Assembly: GCA_028532985.1 (NCBI GenBank)
Contig: JANCIK010000002.1
Span: 3,844,001-3,908,000, forward strand
Direction: 5' to 3'
Origin: Stropharia rugosoannulata
Taxonomy: Eukaryota; Basidiomycota; Agaricomycetes; Agaricales; Strophariaceae
Length of the DNA stretch: 64,000 bases
The notes under the pieces: model-generated
Told to the model about the DNA's origin: nothing
Database searches by the model: none
Seen by the model: the letters and a program-made list of their open reading frames with translations, nothing else
Position numbers and translations under genes: made by a program
Shown: piece after piece, positions 32,528 through 44,144 of the stretch
How the letters are laid out: each line of letters begins with the position of its first letter
How positions within the stretch are numbered: position 1 is the stretch's first letter

Positions 32528-34702
32528 CTAGTGCAACCGCTCCTTTTTGTCCTGGGACTCGAGGGTGATCTCTTCGACCGAGGCGTCTTCGCTCTCGTCG
32601 TTGGGCTCTGCAAATTCTTGTGGGAGAAGCAGGTTGAGCAGCGCGGCGATGAGACCGGAAGATAGGACTGTGAGCAAGAGGTGCAGTTAGCGGGGTGGTC
32701 TAGTAGTAGGGAAAGAAGGAAAGCCGAGAGTACTTACAAGGCGTGCTGAGGATGATAGTGATCGAGTCGAACAGGCCCTGCAGGCCCTTGTTGGGACTGG
32801 GCACGGAGTCGAACAGGTGCGTGAATATGTCCGGGACGAGGAGGTTGCCCAAGCCAAACGAGAGCGCGGCGGCGAGGATGAAGCGCGCGCGGCGGGTGAA
32901 CGGGACGTACGCTAGCACACGCACCCCGCTCGTCGCGACGCTCGCGAAGAGGAAAGTGGTCACGCCGCCGAGGACGGGGTTGGGTATGGCGAGGAACACG
33001 CCGGAGAGCTTGCCCAGCACGCCGAACGTGATGAGGAAGACGCAGCACCACCGCCCGGCCCCGCGGTTCGCGCAGCGGGTTATGGCGATCACGCCGTTGT
33101 TCTGCGCGAAGGTGGAGAGAGGGGTTACTGTGAAGAGCGCGGAGAGGAAGCCGCTTATGCCGTCCCCGAGGATCCCGCCTTGGATGCGCGAGTCGAAGAC
33201 GTCGCCTACGACGGGCTGCCGCGAGACTTCGGCGGACGCGGTGATGTCCCCGATGGCCTCCATCGCCAGGGACACTGCGAAAAATGTCAGATACGCGTGG
33301 TAAGTAAAGGAGTATAGTCACCGTAGACGGCGAGCATGGGCAGAATCGCGGGCGGATATACGTTGATCTTGAAGGTGTGCGTCCAGAGGAAGGTGATCGC
33401 GGGCGCACTCCTGATCGTCGAGTCGCTGATGTATCCTGCGGCGCCGGCGACGATGCAGCCGACGACGAGGCCGACGATGATGCTGATGTTCTTCAGGAAC
33501 GGGGAGCCGAAGATCTCAGTTAGGATGATCGTGGAGAACGAGAGGAACCCGAGGCCGATAAATTCAGGAGAGCCCCACCTAGTTACATTCCAGATAAGTA
33601 TGTGCCTTGCATGGACGGAAAAAGGGAAAGGGACGTACGGGAGAGGTCTGGGCGCGAAGATAGTCGGGCAGAGCTGGAAGATGCCCGAGTCGGGACGCGT
33701 CTTGCAGTCGTTGGAGCCGCCGCCCCAGTTGGCGATCCCCGAGCTGCCGATGAGGGACGCGCCGATCATGAGGATGACCGTGCCCGTAACGAGCGGGGGG
33801 AAGATGCGCTTGAGCACGCGCGGGGAGCAGAAGGACATGAAGATCTCGAGGAAGGAACAGACGAGGGACGTTCCTGCAGGCGTATTTAGTTGGAAGATAA
33901 TTCGGGGCTGGACTGCGACTCACCGAGCACCATTCCATAGGCATCGGGACAGGCTAGGCGAGTCACTGTACCGTCCGCGGCGATTTCTGAAGGGCATGTG
34001 CCGTCCTTGTACATGGCGTTGAAGATCTGCACGAGACAAGTTAGAACATATTATATCATTCACAAAATGAAAACATACAGCGTTCGCAGTGGACAGTGTC
34101 GCAAAACTTGTACCAACTACGGTGATAAGTCCAGTTCCCAGATAATAGCCGCGGAAGAGATGTATTCTCGACATTTGCACCAGACTCATAATTCCTGTAT
34201 ATATGCTCTGTCAGTTATTCCCCTCGTGCCATGCCGTTTTGAATCGCAGACGCACCGCAGCCGATTAGCGACGCCGAGATCATATAGGCAGAGGTATCCG
34301 CGTCCAAGCTGAGCGCAGAGGCAAGGATGATAGGAGGCGTGATGAGTCCCGCCAGCATGGCAAGTGCGTGCTGCAGCCCGCTCGAGATCGCGAGTATGAG
34401 CGGCAGGTCGTCGTCGAGCGCGTAGAACGGTGGCTTGCGAGGCGCGCCCTTCATAAACGGTAGCCGCGGCGTGCATAGCCTATATCATATTTGAAAAAAA
34501 AAACTCATTAGCCTTCCGTCCCAGAGCCACTGCAGATAAGGCAGAAGCGCACGCACCATTGGTAGTCGTAGTCACCAAACCATCCGTCCCGCGTCGTGAC
34601 TTTGCGGTGCACCCGACCAGCGCGCTGTTTGATCGAGGTGAGGATGGATGGAGACGGGGAGGGTGTCGCTGAGGGCTGCTCCTGGACTGTGGGCAGCGGC
34701 AT
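32528..34702 (-). CDS. NCS2 purine permease, xanthine/uric acid type, 585 aa
   Basis: A plasma-membrane proton symporter expected to import xanthine or uric acid. Exons 34702-34557, 34479-34256, 34194-34079, 34026-33924, 33873-33639, 33578-33322, 33274-32738 and 32667-32528 join into 586 codons. Many hydrophobic helices are visible. The family motif QNNGVIAITR carries Gln at residue 418. A Glu (AMEAIGD, 366) and an Asp (LGDGIS, 398) precede it, with exactly the spacing of the substrate-site residues E356, D388 and Q408 of Aspergillus UapA. The C-terminus is acidic and cytoplasmic. An inducible nitrogen-scavenging role is inferred from the family. Length is normal for UapA-type proteins. Confidence 0.93.
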
Positions 34703-34763
34703 GGTAGTAAACAGAGACCGAACTGGGGCAGCGGTACTTCCTTCCCCACAGGAGCTTTTTTTG

Positions 34764-34771
34764 TATTTATA
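34764..34771 (-). promoter_or_regulatory. TATA box of the purine permease gene
   Basis: TATAAATA on the - strand lies about 62 nt upstream of the ATG at 34702, with a purine-free leader start next to a short GCC-repeat at 34772-34795. Confidence 0.55.
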
Positions 34772-36297
34772 CCATGCCGCCGCCGCCGCCGCCGTACATA
34801 TGTTATCATCATCGCCATGCCCGGAGATACCGCGCCAGTAAGTGATACGGAAAATGGAAAGGGACAGATACGCAGAGATACGCGTTGATACGTAGACCGT
34901 CTTGATAAGTTGGCGTAGATAGTCGCAACACGACTGGACTTGGTAATAGGCGAAAGGGCCACGGCGTTCATTATGGCTGCGCGCAGCCAAGCCCGGCCTG
35001 CGATAACGGATTCAGAGGAGCCCCTTTGTTTAAACTTTGAACCTTGCCCATGTATGATAGTGTATGATGCCCCGATGTCGCGTTTCCGCCGACAGCAATT
35101 TAGCGATAAGTCCTCTACTGTCCTCTGTCGGTGTAATTTGCAACACACGGCGTATGTATTTCATCAGGTACCCATGGGCCGCATCATCCGAAGTACACCT
35201 GCGTTGCACAATGCACATGCATTGAGCTCCTTCTGAGTCGAGGGCTATTCTTATGCTATGCTTGCGTGGGTCAGCTGAAGCACCTTGGGAGACCTTGGGT
35301 AGGTACTAGGTCAGAGCCGGTGACCATCCTCAGGCATAGGAAGGGAAAAGTTTCGTCTAGAGCTCAGAAGACTGCCTCTGGCCAGTGCCATCGGTCGGCG
35401 GCGAACCCGGATGCATTTGTGGATACACATGCAGAGAACTTGATCACAACGGCGGTCGAGTATCATGGAGCGCTGAGCTCTTATCTGTCGGAGGATAGCT
35501 ATCAAGTATCAAGTCAAATTGATAAACCTCACTCACACTTCAATAAGTCAAGGTTGTATGTAGCCACAGAGATAGATACGATATGTTATATGCTTAGCTT
35601 TTATCACAAGCTGCTCAGGACCCGGAAGAGAATAACGGTTGCCCGCCTGTCCGTAGCCGAAATTTTCGCGATTTTTCGCAGGAAACTGGCACAACAGTAA
35701 GGTACACAAGTTTTGAGTCACAAACTGTCAGCCGGGTGCTAGACATTCAGCATATAGAAGTGGACTGGCTGGCCATGATGATGATGTCGATGCTGGCAAA
35801 GGTTCAAACAGGTTCAAACTCAATTATTTCGCTGGTATTCCAAAAATAGATCACACAAAGTTGTTCCTCACGACGCGAACCATTTTGCCAGTTTACAGCA
35901 AAAAATCTACGTGGGCGCAGTCTCATTCCCGTTCATAAAAAATGCTGCTGAAGGTATTGAATTTTTCGGTATACTTCCGGGCGTATGATGTACGGTGCGG
36001 TGGTAGGTAAAGTAAGTACAGAGACAACAGCTTGTAGTACTCCAGAAAAAAAGACAGAATTACAGTAGTAGTAGTCAATACAGTACATTAAGACGAGATG
36101 GAAAGCGAGTCGCAGCTAGTTCAGATACAAACAAACCTGTACAGGAAAAGAGGCGTTCTGGCAATGGGAAGGTTTGGTTGAGACTGTTCGGGTGAAATGC
36201 CCAACGGTTCAGTGGAATAACGAAAGTCGGGGAAAGGAAGGGGGGAGAGATAGACGGGAGAGAAGATAAAAGCAATGTGAAGATGTACTGGTTCGTG
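34772..36297. other. Permease upstream region; no gene recognised
   Basis: A 1.5-kb gap. A + strand open frame at 35266-35700 has no coding character I trust. The right end is the 3' region of the seven-helix gene. Confidence 0.4.
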
Positions 36298-37778
36298 CTA
36301 TGGGAATTTTATCCTCTGAGCCTCTACATCAATGAGGAATGATCGCGGGTTATATTCTTCTTCGGGCGATTTACTGTCCAGCGGCGAGATGGCGGTGCCG
36401 TGCACATCGGGATCCGCGTGGACCTTGGTAGTGATATCGCTGAGCGGGTACGTATCGTAGCTATTCAGCGCCGTCGTCCCCGTCCCGCCGGTTGTCGTCA
36501 TGCCCTTCGCATGGCTGCGCGCGAAGATGGGGAACGCAGGGAGCCGGTGCCCGGGCAGGTCGAGCGCGGTCGTCGATACCTCCGCTTCCCGCACAGACCC
36601 GAACTTCGTGTTCCTATATACACGGCACGCCATGATATTCGTGATGACGATGTTCGGCGTCGCGCACATCGAGCGCATCGGCACAGGCACAGATGTGTTG
36701 AATGCCATGATCACGGTGATAATGTTAGACAGTACGCTGAGCCTGCGGCACCATCATCATCATCATCAGTAAGTATGTATACACCTGGGGTGGGCTATTA
36801 TTAAGCACTGGGGGGAGGGACTTACAAATAATACTTCTGGCCGTCCTTGAGCAGGCCCCTGCTGAACGAGGGCAGGTACTTGCCGAAGAGCATCGACTCG
36901 AGGCCCTCTTTCAGATCGAGCTCGCGATGCGCATTCGTCACGAGGCGGTACGTTATAGCGATGAAGATGAGCGTGTCGTGCACCACAGGCGTGATGAGCC
37001 CGGCGTAGGTGGCGTTCGGGACGTTCGCGTCGATGCAGTACTGCGTAGGCCCAATGTTGGCGCCGAGGATGACGATGGGGACTATCATCGTCGTACCAAC
37101 CAGGCCCAGCCATAGCAGGAAGAAGAGAAAGACGATAATGGGGTCGCGGTTGTAGATGGCGCGGAGGCGGAGGAAGAAGAGGAGGGCGCTGGCGCTGAGG
37201 GAGAGCGGGTAGAAGGAGTCGGTGATGGTTTCGAACGCTGCACAGTGGCCGGTCGGGGCAGCTGCGCAACAAAACGTACGTCAGGACGACGTGGTTGGGT
37301 AACCTCGGGCCAAAAAAGACTCACTTTCAAAGATATTCGACGCAATAACGTAGCCCAAAGATCCAATCCTGCCACCCAGGGAAAAAAATTATCGCTCTGT
37401 TCAAAAAATGCGGGGGAGACCACGACTTGCCTCGAGACGAAGTAGACCACCGTCGTGAAGCTGATCCTGTACTTGAACAAAAGAGCATAGTCGCTTAGTA
37501 CGTTGTCCAAGACATCCCAGACCAGCACCTGAATTGATGACGAGAGAGTAAAAAGTCAATCAGTACGAGCCTTGGAATGAATGGATGAATGAATGGGTGC
37601 GTAACACAGCCCACCCAAGGGGCGCGTGAAACTGTTGCCCGCAGAGGGAACAAGTACTCACCCCTGCCGATCCAGCGAGAACATATATTGAAACTGATGT
37701 TTGATATGCGGCCGTTGGATCGAGAAATGCGAGAGGCGTATTGGGATTAGGCAGTGGAGCAAGCGTTATGTTCGACAT
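36298..37778 (-). CDS. Basidiomycete seven-helix membrane protein (DUF6533/6534-like), 379 aa
   Basis: Exons 37778-37662, 37528-37431, 37368-37325, 37261-36826 and 36742-36298 join into 380 codons. About seven hydrophobic helices are visible, including VSIYVLAGSAGVLVWDVL, FTTVVYFVSRIGSLGYVIA, PIIVFLFFLLWLGLVG and IVPIVILGANIG. A conserved-looking loop, LFKYRISF, follows helix 2. A cytoplasmic tail of about 110 residues ends the protein. The N-terminus MSNITLAPLPNPNTPLAFL is typical of a large basidiomycete family of uncharacterised seven-helix proteins. A receptor role is often assumed for them but not shown here. The intron after 37431 has a GC donor (GCAAGT). The acceptor of the last intron lies in a CAT-repeat stretch. 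Confidence 0.8.
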
Positions 37779-38305
37779 TCGCGCCAGACGGTGTGCGTAG
37801 CACCAGCTACATAGACGTTCAGGAGTAACATGTAAGAAATGCAGAACATTATGTATGCCACGGCGAGGCTCTCACCTAATAGTCCCATATTCAGTTCGTT
37901 AACCCCGCGAGGACAGGAATCAGTATAGATTAGTCTGGATTAGTTAGTTCGGTTGGAGACGGGCCCCCATTTAGTAGCCGACCATGTGCAGATCCCGCAT
38001 GCGAGGGGTTTTCACAGGTTGACGTCTATATTTTTGAGGGAGTCTGTATAGGTCTGTATTTATCTCTTCACTTGCTCCCTATCAGCCATCTGTCGTGAGC
38101 AGTAAAAAAAGACTACCACAGCGCCGCCGGTGTTTTTTCCTCCTGAATGGTTTAGACTTCACGCCTCTACTAGGCTTAGGGGAGAATGTCTGTGGAACTT
38201 CCTGTGTTTGCGGTTCAAGATACAACTATTACAATTTACAATTAGGTATTATCATACACGGTTGAACAACAAGACCTGGCAGCTCGCACCGCACGTCGCA
38301 TAATG
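37779..38305. other. Upstream of the seven-helix gene; nothing further seen
   Basis: The gap holds the promoter of the seven-helix gene (-) and the 3' region of the deacetylase gene (-). I see no clear TATA box or other element. Confidence 0.4.
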
Positions 38306-40267
38306 CTATGTGTCCACCAGCATCGAATCCTCTTCCTCCTCGTCAAAAATATCGACGTATTGGCCGCCGCGCTCCATTGAACGCGGTAGCGACCGGCCTG
38401 ACCCAAGCACCGAGCGCCGCGCGTCCAGTGCTGTATCGACTAGATCGCCCTCGTCCCACGTTCCATTCGTGAAGAAACGGCGCTTTGTGCTTTTCACAGG
38501 TGACACACCACAGTCGTAGTGTTCGTACCCGAGCTCGTGTTGGGGCACGTCGTAGTACTGGCCGGTAAGCAGACTCATACGTCTCCTCCCAGAGCGCAAG
38601 CGCGATTGTTCACGTCTTGACCAGCTCCCCTGGGCGCTCCCTGCTGACTCATCTGAGTCCCAGGAATCAGAGCCTCCGGATTCGTCTGTTGTCGTATCGG
38701 GCTCCTGTAGCTGGTACAGATAACGCGAATGCTCTATAACAAAGACTATTATTAGCATTAGTTCCCCAGGTCTAGAATACAAAACGTACGCGCAACCTGT
38801 TCATCCAATTCATCTCGGCTTTGCTCGTCATCGCGCCCAAACCCTAAATGTTGATTCAGACTTTCTCGGGGCACGTCCTGCATCTGCACTGACGGAGCGC
38901 ATGGCAGTTCTTGCAGCTGCTGCAGCGCATTAGCACGAACGATGTCTAGTGAACCATCCCTGAGGTTCAAGTCTTCCATATTATTTTCCGGGACCTCAAG
39001 CCGATAACGCGGCCCAAACCATTCAAAGTACTGGTTCCACGGCATGACAGGGTCAATTTCATCCTCAATTCCCAAAGCGCACGCAGTCTCATATGCCCAC
39101 GTTCGCGCGACGTTCTTGACAGTGTATCCACCTCCACCGAGTAGAATCAAGGGAATGTTCTGTTTTCGCAGAAATTGCGCACATGACGCATGCCCATGCA
39201 TAGTGAGGTTGAAACATCCCAGCTTGTCGCCGGCAAGAGAGTCGGAACCGCACTGAAGAACCACGGCGGACGGTTGGAACACTTCCAGGATTTTCGTAAT
39301 GACCTAACCCGCATCAGCTGCAGCGCATATAAATAACTTGTGCTACTCACCGGCCGGAAGACACTTTTAAAGGATTCATCTGTTATTCCGTCCTTCAGAG
39401 GTACATTGACCGCATATCCTTTCCCCTTTCCACGCCCTTTGTCTTCTTGCGTGCCCGTACCCGGAAAGTACTCGCCAAACTTATGGAAGCTGCAGGTCAT
39501 GACGCGGTCTGAGGTGTAGAAAGCCTCCTCGACACCATCACCGTGATGGCAATCAATGTCGATATAGAGTACGCGGGGATATGAGCGCAGAAGTTCCAGT
39601 ATTCCAAGTACGATGTCGTTGATATAACAGAAACCTGACGCTTCTCGCTTCTTTGCATGATGTAGGCCGCCGGCCCAGTTAATTGCGATGTCTGCCGCGC
39701 CTGAGGTTATCTGTTTCGCAGCACCTGTGCACGCCTCGTTTACACAAAGATTGAGCCCATCATAACATGCCACACACCGATAGACCCTCCTGCAGATATG
39801 GAACAGAACTCGAATACACCTTCGAACGCTGGGTTATCCTCTCCGACAAGGACTTGGACAATACATGTAAGACAAGGAAAGACCATCAAAGCAATAGACG
39901 CACATCGTGTCCCCTGAAACGTCATCTTCTCTGCTGTCTCCGGTGTAACATTGTGAAGGAAGTGAACGTATTCGTCGGTATGGAAGGAACTCATGATTTC
40001 TGGCGTTGCCCGCTTAGGGCGCTGTGTCCTAGATGAGCGACGACGCCTCATCTCAAGCAAGTATAACATACCAGTACATGCATCTTGTCCAGCATCCCAT
40101 ACGTACTGACCAGTTCGTGTGTAACGCGTATGCGATGGGGCTTCATAGGATGTCCAAGGCCGTAGGTGTAAGCCCCGACATCGTCTGTCCGTTATGAGCC
40201 CTGAGGTAAACGTTTACGGTATGCAATACACACTGTCATAGTAGTAGGCGACCTTCCGCCGAGACAT
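38306..40267 (-). CDS. hos2: Class I histone deacetylase, Hos2 type, 551 aa
   Basis: A zinc enzyme that removes acetyl groups from histone tails, in fungi the catalytic subunit of the Set3-type complex if Hos2 is the right assignment. Exons 40267-40234, 40184-40072, 40021-39904, 39852-39778, 39724-39351, 39303-38790 and 38733-38306 join into 552 codons. The N-terminal half carries the deacetylase motifs in order: [41 protein letters not shown] (active site), [26 protein letters not shown] and [13 protein letters not shown]. The C-terminal 150 residues are acidic, Ser-rich and not conserved-looking. The [21 protein letters not shown] stretch favours Hos2 over Rpd3. It is divergent from the CDK8 gene. 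Confidence 0.93.
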
Positions 40268-40487
40268 TGCAGTATTTGAGGGATTCCTCGCGCTGGAATG
40301 CGTCGGTGCTGGGGATAGATATGCAGGGGTCGTGGGGTACAAAGAAAAAGGGATTGGGTGCTTTTGGCCGAGCATCGTGCGCGGGCCGGCAAGCCGGACC
40401 CTGACCTCAGCTCAACTTGCCGACCAACTTGTCAACGACGTGGACACCGACCGGGCTCGGCACCACCAATGTGCGACGTAGACGGCC
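40268..40487. promoter_or_regulatory. Shared promoter region between deacetylase and CDK8 kinase genes
   Basis: The two start codons point away from each other, 220 bp apart. The region contains a GC-rich palindrome-like core (GGGCCGGCAAGCCGGACCC, about 40383-40401) and no TATA box on either side. Both products are transcription regulators, so co-expression is plausible but not shown. Confidence 0.55.
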
Positions 40488-42053
40488 ATGCTCGAAGAAT
40501 GGCCAAACAATATCCTTCAACATGATCCCATGCGACTCTACCGCCTCAAACGGGACCAGGCCCATCGAACAGTTGCTTCGAAATACGACATCCTAGGCTT
40601 CATATCTTCAGGGACATATGGGCGGGTCTACAAGGCCAGGAGCTACGCCGGTGGCACGATGCATGCCATCAAGAAGTTCAAGCCTGACAAAGAGGGCGAT
40701 GTAGTCACTTATACTGGGATAAGCCAGAGTGCCATTCGAGAAATCGCTGTGCGTGAGCTCATTATCAGTGTTTCAACCAGCTGACAATGTGTTAGTTGAA
40801 CAGAGAGATCGATCACGAGAATATCGTCTCTCTCAAGGAAGTTATCTTGGAAGACAAATCCATATTTATGGTATTCGAATATGCAGAACATGATTTTCTG
40901 GTACGTCCTTCGTATAATTTTGCCGTACAAGCATCCAATACCATCTTAGCAAGTAATTCACCACCATTCCCAAACCTTGCGAAGCCCTATCAGCCTTGCC
41001 GTTCTCAAGTCACTCACGTACCAACTCCTAAACGGACTCGTCTATCTGCACTCATGTCATATCTTACACCGCGATCTCAAGCCTGCCAATATCCTCATCA
41101 CTTCAGCAGGCGTAGTCAAGATCGGGGATCTTGGACTTGCTCGTCTAATATACGAGCCACTACAGCCACTTTTTGCTGGAGATAAGGTCGTGGTGACAAT
41201 CTGGTACCGTGCCCCTGAACTATTGATGGGTGCTAAGCATTACACCAAGGCGATTGACTGCTGGGCCGTAGGATGCGTCCTCGCAGAATTAGCCAGTCTT
41301 CGTCCGATATTCAAGGGTGAAGAGGCAAAACTCGATTCAAAGAAGAATGTGCCGTTCCAGCGCGACCAGCTGTTGAAGATTTTTGAGGTTATAGGTACTC
41401 CGGATGGTCAGTCGCTTCTCCGGTCGACAGTTGATGTACAATGATTAATTTATCTTTCACAGAGAACGACTGGCCTGGTGTCATGAATATGCCAGAATAC
41501 CAAAACATGAAAAGACTCGACCAGTAAGTTGTTATATGCGGTGTACATGTTGTGTAAACCTTCTTACTCGTATATTATCAGCTTCCAGAACCAGCTGTAC
41601 GGATGGTGCAACTCGCGCGTCAGGGGACAGCAGTTCTACGACCTCCTTGTTCACCTGTTCATGTACGATCCGGACAAACGCCTCACAGCCAAGGAGGCTT
41701 TGCACCATAAATGGTTCCAAGACGAGCCAAAGCCTACATGGAAGTCAGTTTGTCCCAAGCTTAAAAGTATGATTATAAACAGTTCACTGACATGCAACAG
41801 TGCCTTCCAATCTATTGCGCATAATCAGATACCACCTCATAGGCGCATCACACAGGACGACGCGCCGTCCATGATGCCCGTGCCTCAGAACATGTCGCAT
41901 CAGGCAGGTCACCCGCATATGGTCTCGTTTGCGCAATCTCAGTCAAAGCCCGGCAGCACAGCAAGCTTTGCTAGCCTAAGCGGAGGTGCCGGACACTATG
42001 GCGCCGGGCAAACGTCTGGTGGAAATGGAAGGAAGAAAGCAAGGCTTATGTAA
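40488..42053 (+). CDS. ssn3: Mediator kinase CDK8 (Ssn3/Srb10), 432 aa
   Basis: The cyclin-dependent kinase of the Mediator kinase module, which phosphorylates transcription factors and RNA polymerase II. Exons 40488-40748, 40796-40900, 40950-41406, 41463-41523, 41582-41743 and 41801-42053 join into 433 codons. Visible parts are the Gly loop [14 protein letters not shown], Lys in [12 protein letters not shown], the CDK8-type PSTAIRE equivalent [17 protein letters not shown] near residue 162, GDLGLAR in the DFG place, the activation loop [18 protein letters not shown], and [18 protein letters not shown]. The C-terminus is low complexity (Gln, Ser, His) and ends KKARLM. DLG instead of DFG or DMG is the one visible active-site variation. 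A piece of this gene is duplicated at 43.7-44.0 kb. Confidence 0.93.
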
Positions 42054-42628
42054 CGTTCTTTTGGTTGAATACTTCCTATGAAGAGTTTATTCATATGTAG
42101 ACCTAACAGGAAAGATTAAGACGTATGGGATTATAGAAGGAGTATTCGCTCTTTCGATAACACCTCACTAAGCTACGCAAATAGTACCGTTAAAACAGTA
42201 AGCACAATATGTCATTAAATCCTTCCAAAACAGTTTTTCGACTTTCTGTGAGCAGCACACTGGGCGAAATACGGTGTTGACAGCACCATGACAGTTGTCT
42301 GCTTTAAGTTTGCTTATTAATTTTCTAAGTTTCTTAGAATCAGCGACTCCACGTGTTGCTGTTATAATCGCCACGTCGTACTCGACGCGTCTTTAGCACA
42401 GGAGATTTTTCGGAAATCTACATCGACTCATTCCAGTCGGATTGTCTGCAAGGTGAAAATGACTCCACGCGACGACATTGTTGAAGCAAGTCCAAATGAA
42501 TCACTCACGCAACTTGTGTACCCCAGCTCCTCTTCCCTCTGTCTTTGCCTGTGTTACCTTCCTCGTCTTCTAAGATGGAAACCACCTAGCTTCAGTCAGA
42601 ATCACCAGCATGTTTATTACCGCGGCCT

Positions 42629-42912
42629 ATGTCCTCCTCGCCTAGTGAGCCGATGCCCACCGACAACAGGTCACCGTCTCCTGTATCAACTGGCCTTTTA
42701 AGCAAAACGGTTCACTTTGATGTACCTCGTTCTAATGATGAAGAAACCAAACCGCGTCTCCTCCCCCAGCGGCGCCTATTAGTACGTTCTTCCCCGCCCA
42801 AAATGTATGAGCCTAAGTGCACTCCAATAAATGAATAAATGTTTACGGCTTCTATATTCCTCAAGAAGTCCTATACCTATTTGAAAAATACCACGCCGGG
42901 CCCAACCAACAA
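42629..42912 (+). pseudogene. Broken N-terminal copy of an unknown gene family
   Basis: It begins like the intact paralogue at 44145: a Ser/Pro-rich start, KTVHFDVP and KMYEPKCTP. A tandem 8-bp duplication (AATAAATG, about 42825-42840) then shifts the frame. The shifted frame continues the family sequence (VYGFYIPQEVLYLFEKYHAG) up to about 42902, where a second partial copy begins. So this is a truncated, frameshifted duplicate. Confidence 0.75.
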
Positions 42913-42930
42913 TTACGTCGCCATCTAAAA

Positions 42931-43473
42931 ATGCACGAGTCAAAGTGTTCTCCCCGAAATGTCTACGGTTTCTATATCCCCCAGGAGCTTCCAATCTTAA
43001 TTGGCAAGTACGACGCCGGGTATGAGTACAGAGATCCTATAGACCCTAGCATGAGCCTGTGGCATATAGAGCATAGCGGGTTCATGTGCAGTGGCATGTA
43101 CTGTCGCAAGCTATTCCCTCATATCCCCCTTCGATGGACCAAGGTGTTCGGCCTCTCAGTGGAGGTAGACGGAACAGAGCAATTCTTGCCTGCCCTTGTC
43201 CTTGGTTTCCGCCACTCAGGGAAAGACATTATCGACGTTACAAAACCTGAGCACATAGAAGAAATCAAGCGGGTGCTGCATTTGGGTGATCAGGAGCCGC
43301 AGTGGTTTATGGTGCGGGATTATTTTATTCCCTCTCCCATTTACCCTAGGATCGTGCGTGGTGGGTTTTTGACACATTTAGATTTTTATTTTTCTGACTT
43401 TCGACCAGCTCCGTTTCCTCTCCCTTACGAAGACGAGAAACCTAAGAATCTGGCTTCTTCTGTGACAGAGTGA
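42931..43473 (+). CDS. Unknown family protein, N-terminally short copy, 164 aa
   Basis: With an intron at 43361-43408 (GTGGGT...CAG), exons 42931-43360 and 43409-43473 give 165 codons. The intron position matches that of the paralogue at 44145. Family landmarks are NVYGFYIPQE, GMYCRKLFPHIPLRW, LPALVLGFRHSGKDIIDVTKPEHIEEIKRVL and EPQWF. The N-terminal region found in the paralogue (about 60 residues) is missing, replaced by the broken copy immediately upstream. I do not recognise the family. No signal peptide or membrane helix is visible. It may be expressed from the ATG at 42931, or may itself be decaying. Confidence 0.55.
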   Translation: MHESKCSPRNVYGFYIPQELPILIGKYDAGYEYRDPIDPSMSLWHIEHSGFMCSGMYCRKLFPHIPLRWTKVFGLSVEVDGTEQFLPALVLGFRHSGKDIIDVTKPEHIEEIKRVLHLGDQEPQWFMVRDYFIPSPIYPRIVRGGFLTHLDFYFSDFRPAPFPLPYEDEKPKNLASSVTE

Positions 43474-43504
43474 GAAATTATTGTACGAGTTCCCTGACTG
43501 TCTA

Positions 43505-43995
43505 CTATTTACATTGATCCCGTCGCGACATGAAAAATAAGAGAGAGGTTGCGATACGGACCTTGTAGTTATCCGCGTTGATAACTTTCTTAAGTTAGCG
43601 GGTGCCTGGTCAGCAGAGCACCTTCTGCCGAGACATTGCAATATTTGATGGATTCCTCGGCGCGACTGGCCTGATGTCATGAATATGCCAGAATACCAAA
43701 AGATGAAAAGACTCGACGAGTACGTCATGATATGCGGTATACATGTTGTGTAAACGTTCTTACTCATACATTATCAGCTTCCAGAGCCAGCTGTACTACG
43801 GATGATGCAACTCACGCGTCAGGGGACAGCAGTTTTGCTAGCCTAAGCGGAGGACCGGAGGTGCTGGACGCTATGGCGCTGGGGAAGGAAGAAAGCAAGG
43901 TTAATGTAACATTCTTTTGGTTAAATCTATCCTACGATGAATTTACTCATGGAACTAACAGGAAAAAGATTAAGACGTAGGCAATCGTAGAAAGT
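43505..43995. pseudogene. Patchwork pseudogene made of pieces of three neighbouring genes
   Basis: Three fragments sit side by side. About 43505-43615 matches the 3' end of the M35 peptidase gene (45417-45616) with the last-exon part deleted. About 43617-43660 matches the start of the deacetylase gene (around 40253-40295). About 43663-43995 matches CDK8 exon 4, its intron, the start of exon 5, the C-terminal coding end and 3' region (41466-41640 joined to 41960-42135). Each is in the same orientation as its source, with scattered substitutions, so the duplication is not recent. None can make a functional product. Confidence 0.85.
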
Positions 43996-44144
43996 AAACC
44001 GGTGAAGATTGCGCAAGTTAAGAGGCTTAAGCCTGCCACTTAAGCCTTGTGTACTTAGCCTCCGATTCCCACATGCCACGTGACAATGGTTCAAGTTAAT
44101 TCAACCCATCTCCTCAGAAGAAGCTAGGCTGAGCTCCTTTTCCG

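Noticed and set aside
32743..34022. + strand frames of 186 and 228 codons
   Set aside because: They are antisense to permease exons, whose own translation carries the NCS2 motifs.
35266..35700. + strand frame of 144 codons
   Set aside because: Low complexity and mixed composition, with no motif, no intron pattern and no promoter-like sequence.
36765..36772. CAT repeat read as a His-tag-like peptide on the + strand
   Set aside because: It lies in the last intron and acceptor region of the seven-helix gene and is a simple trinucleotide repeat.
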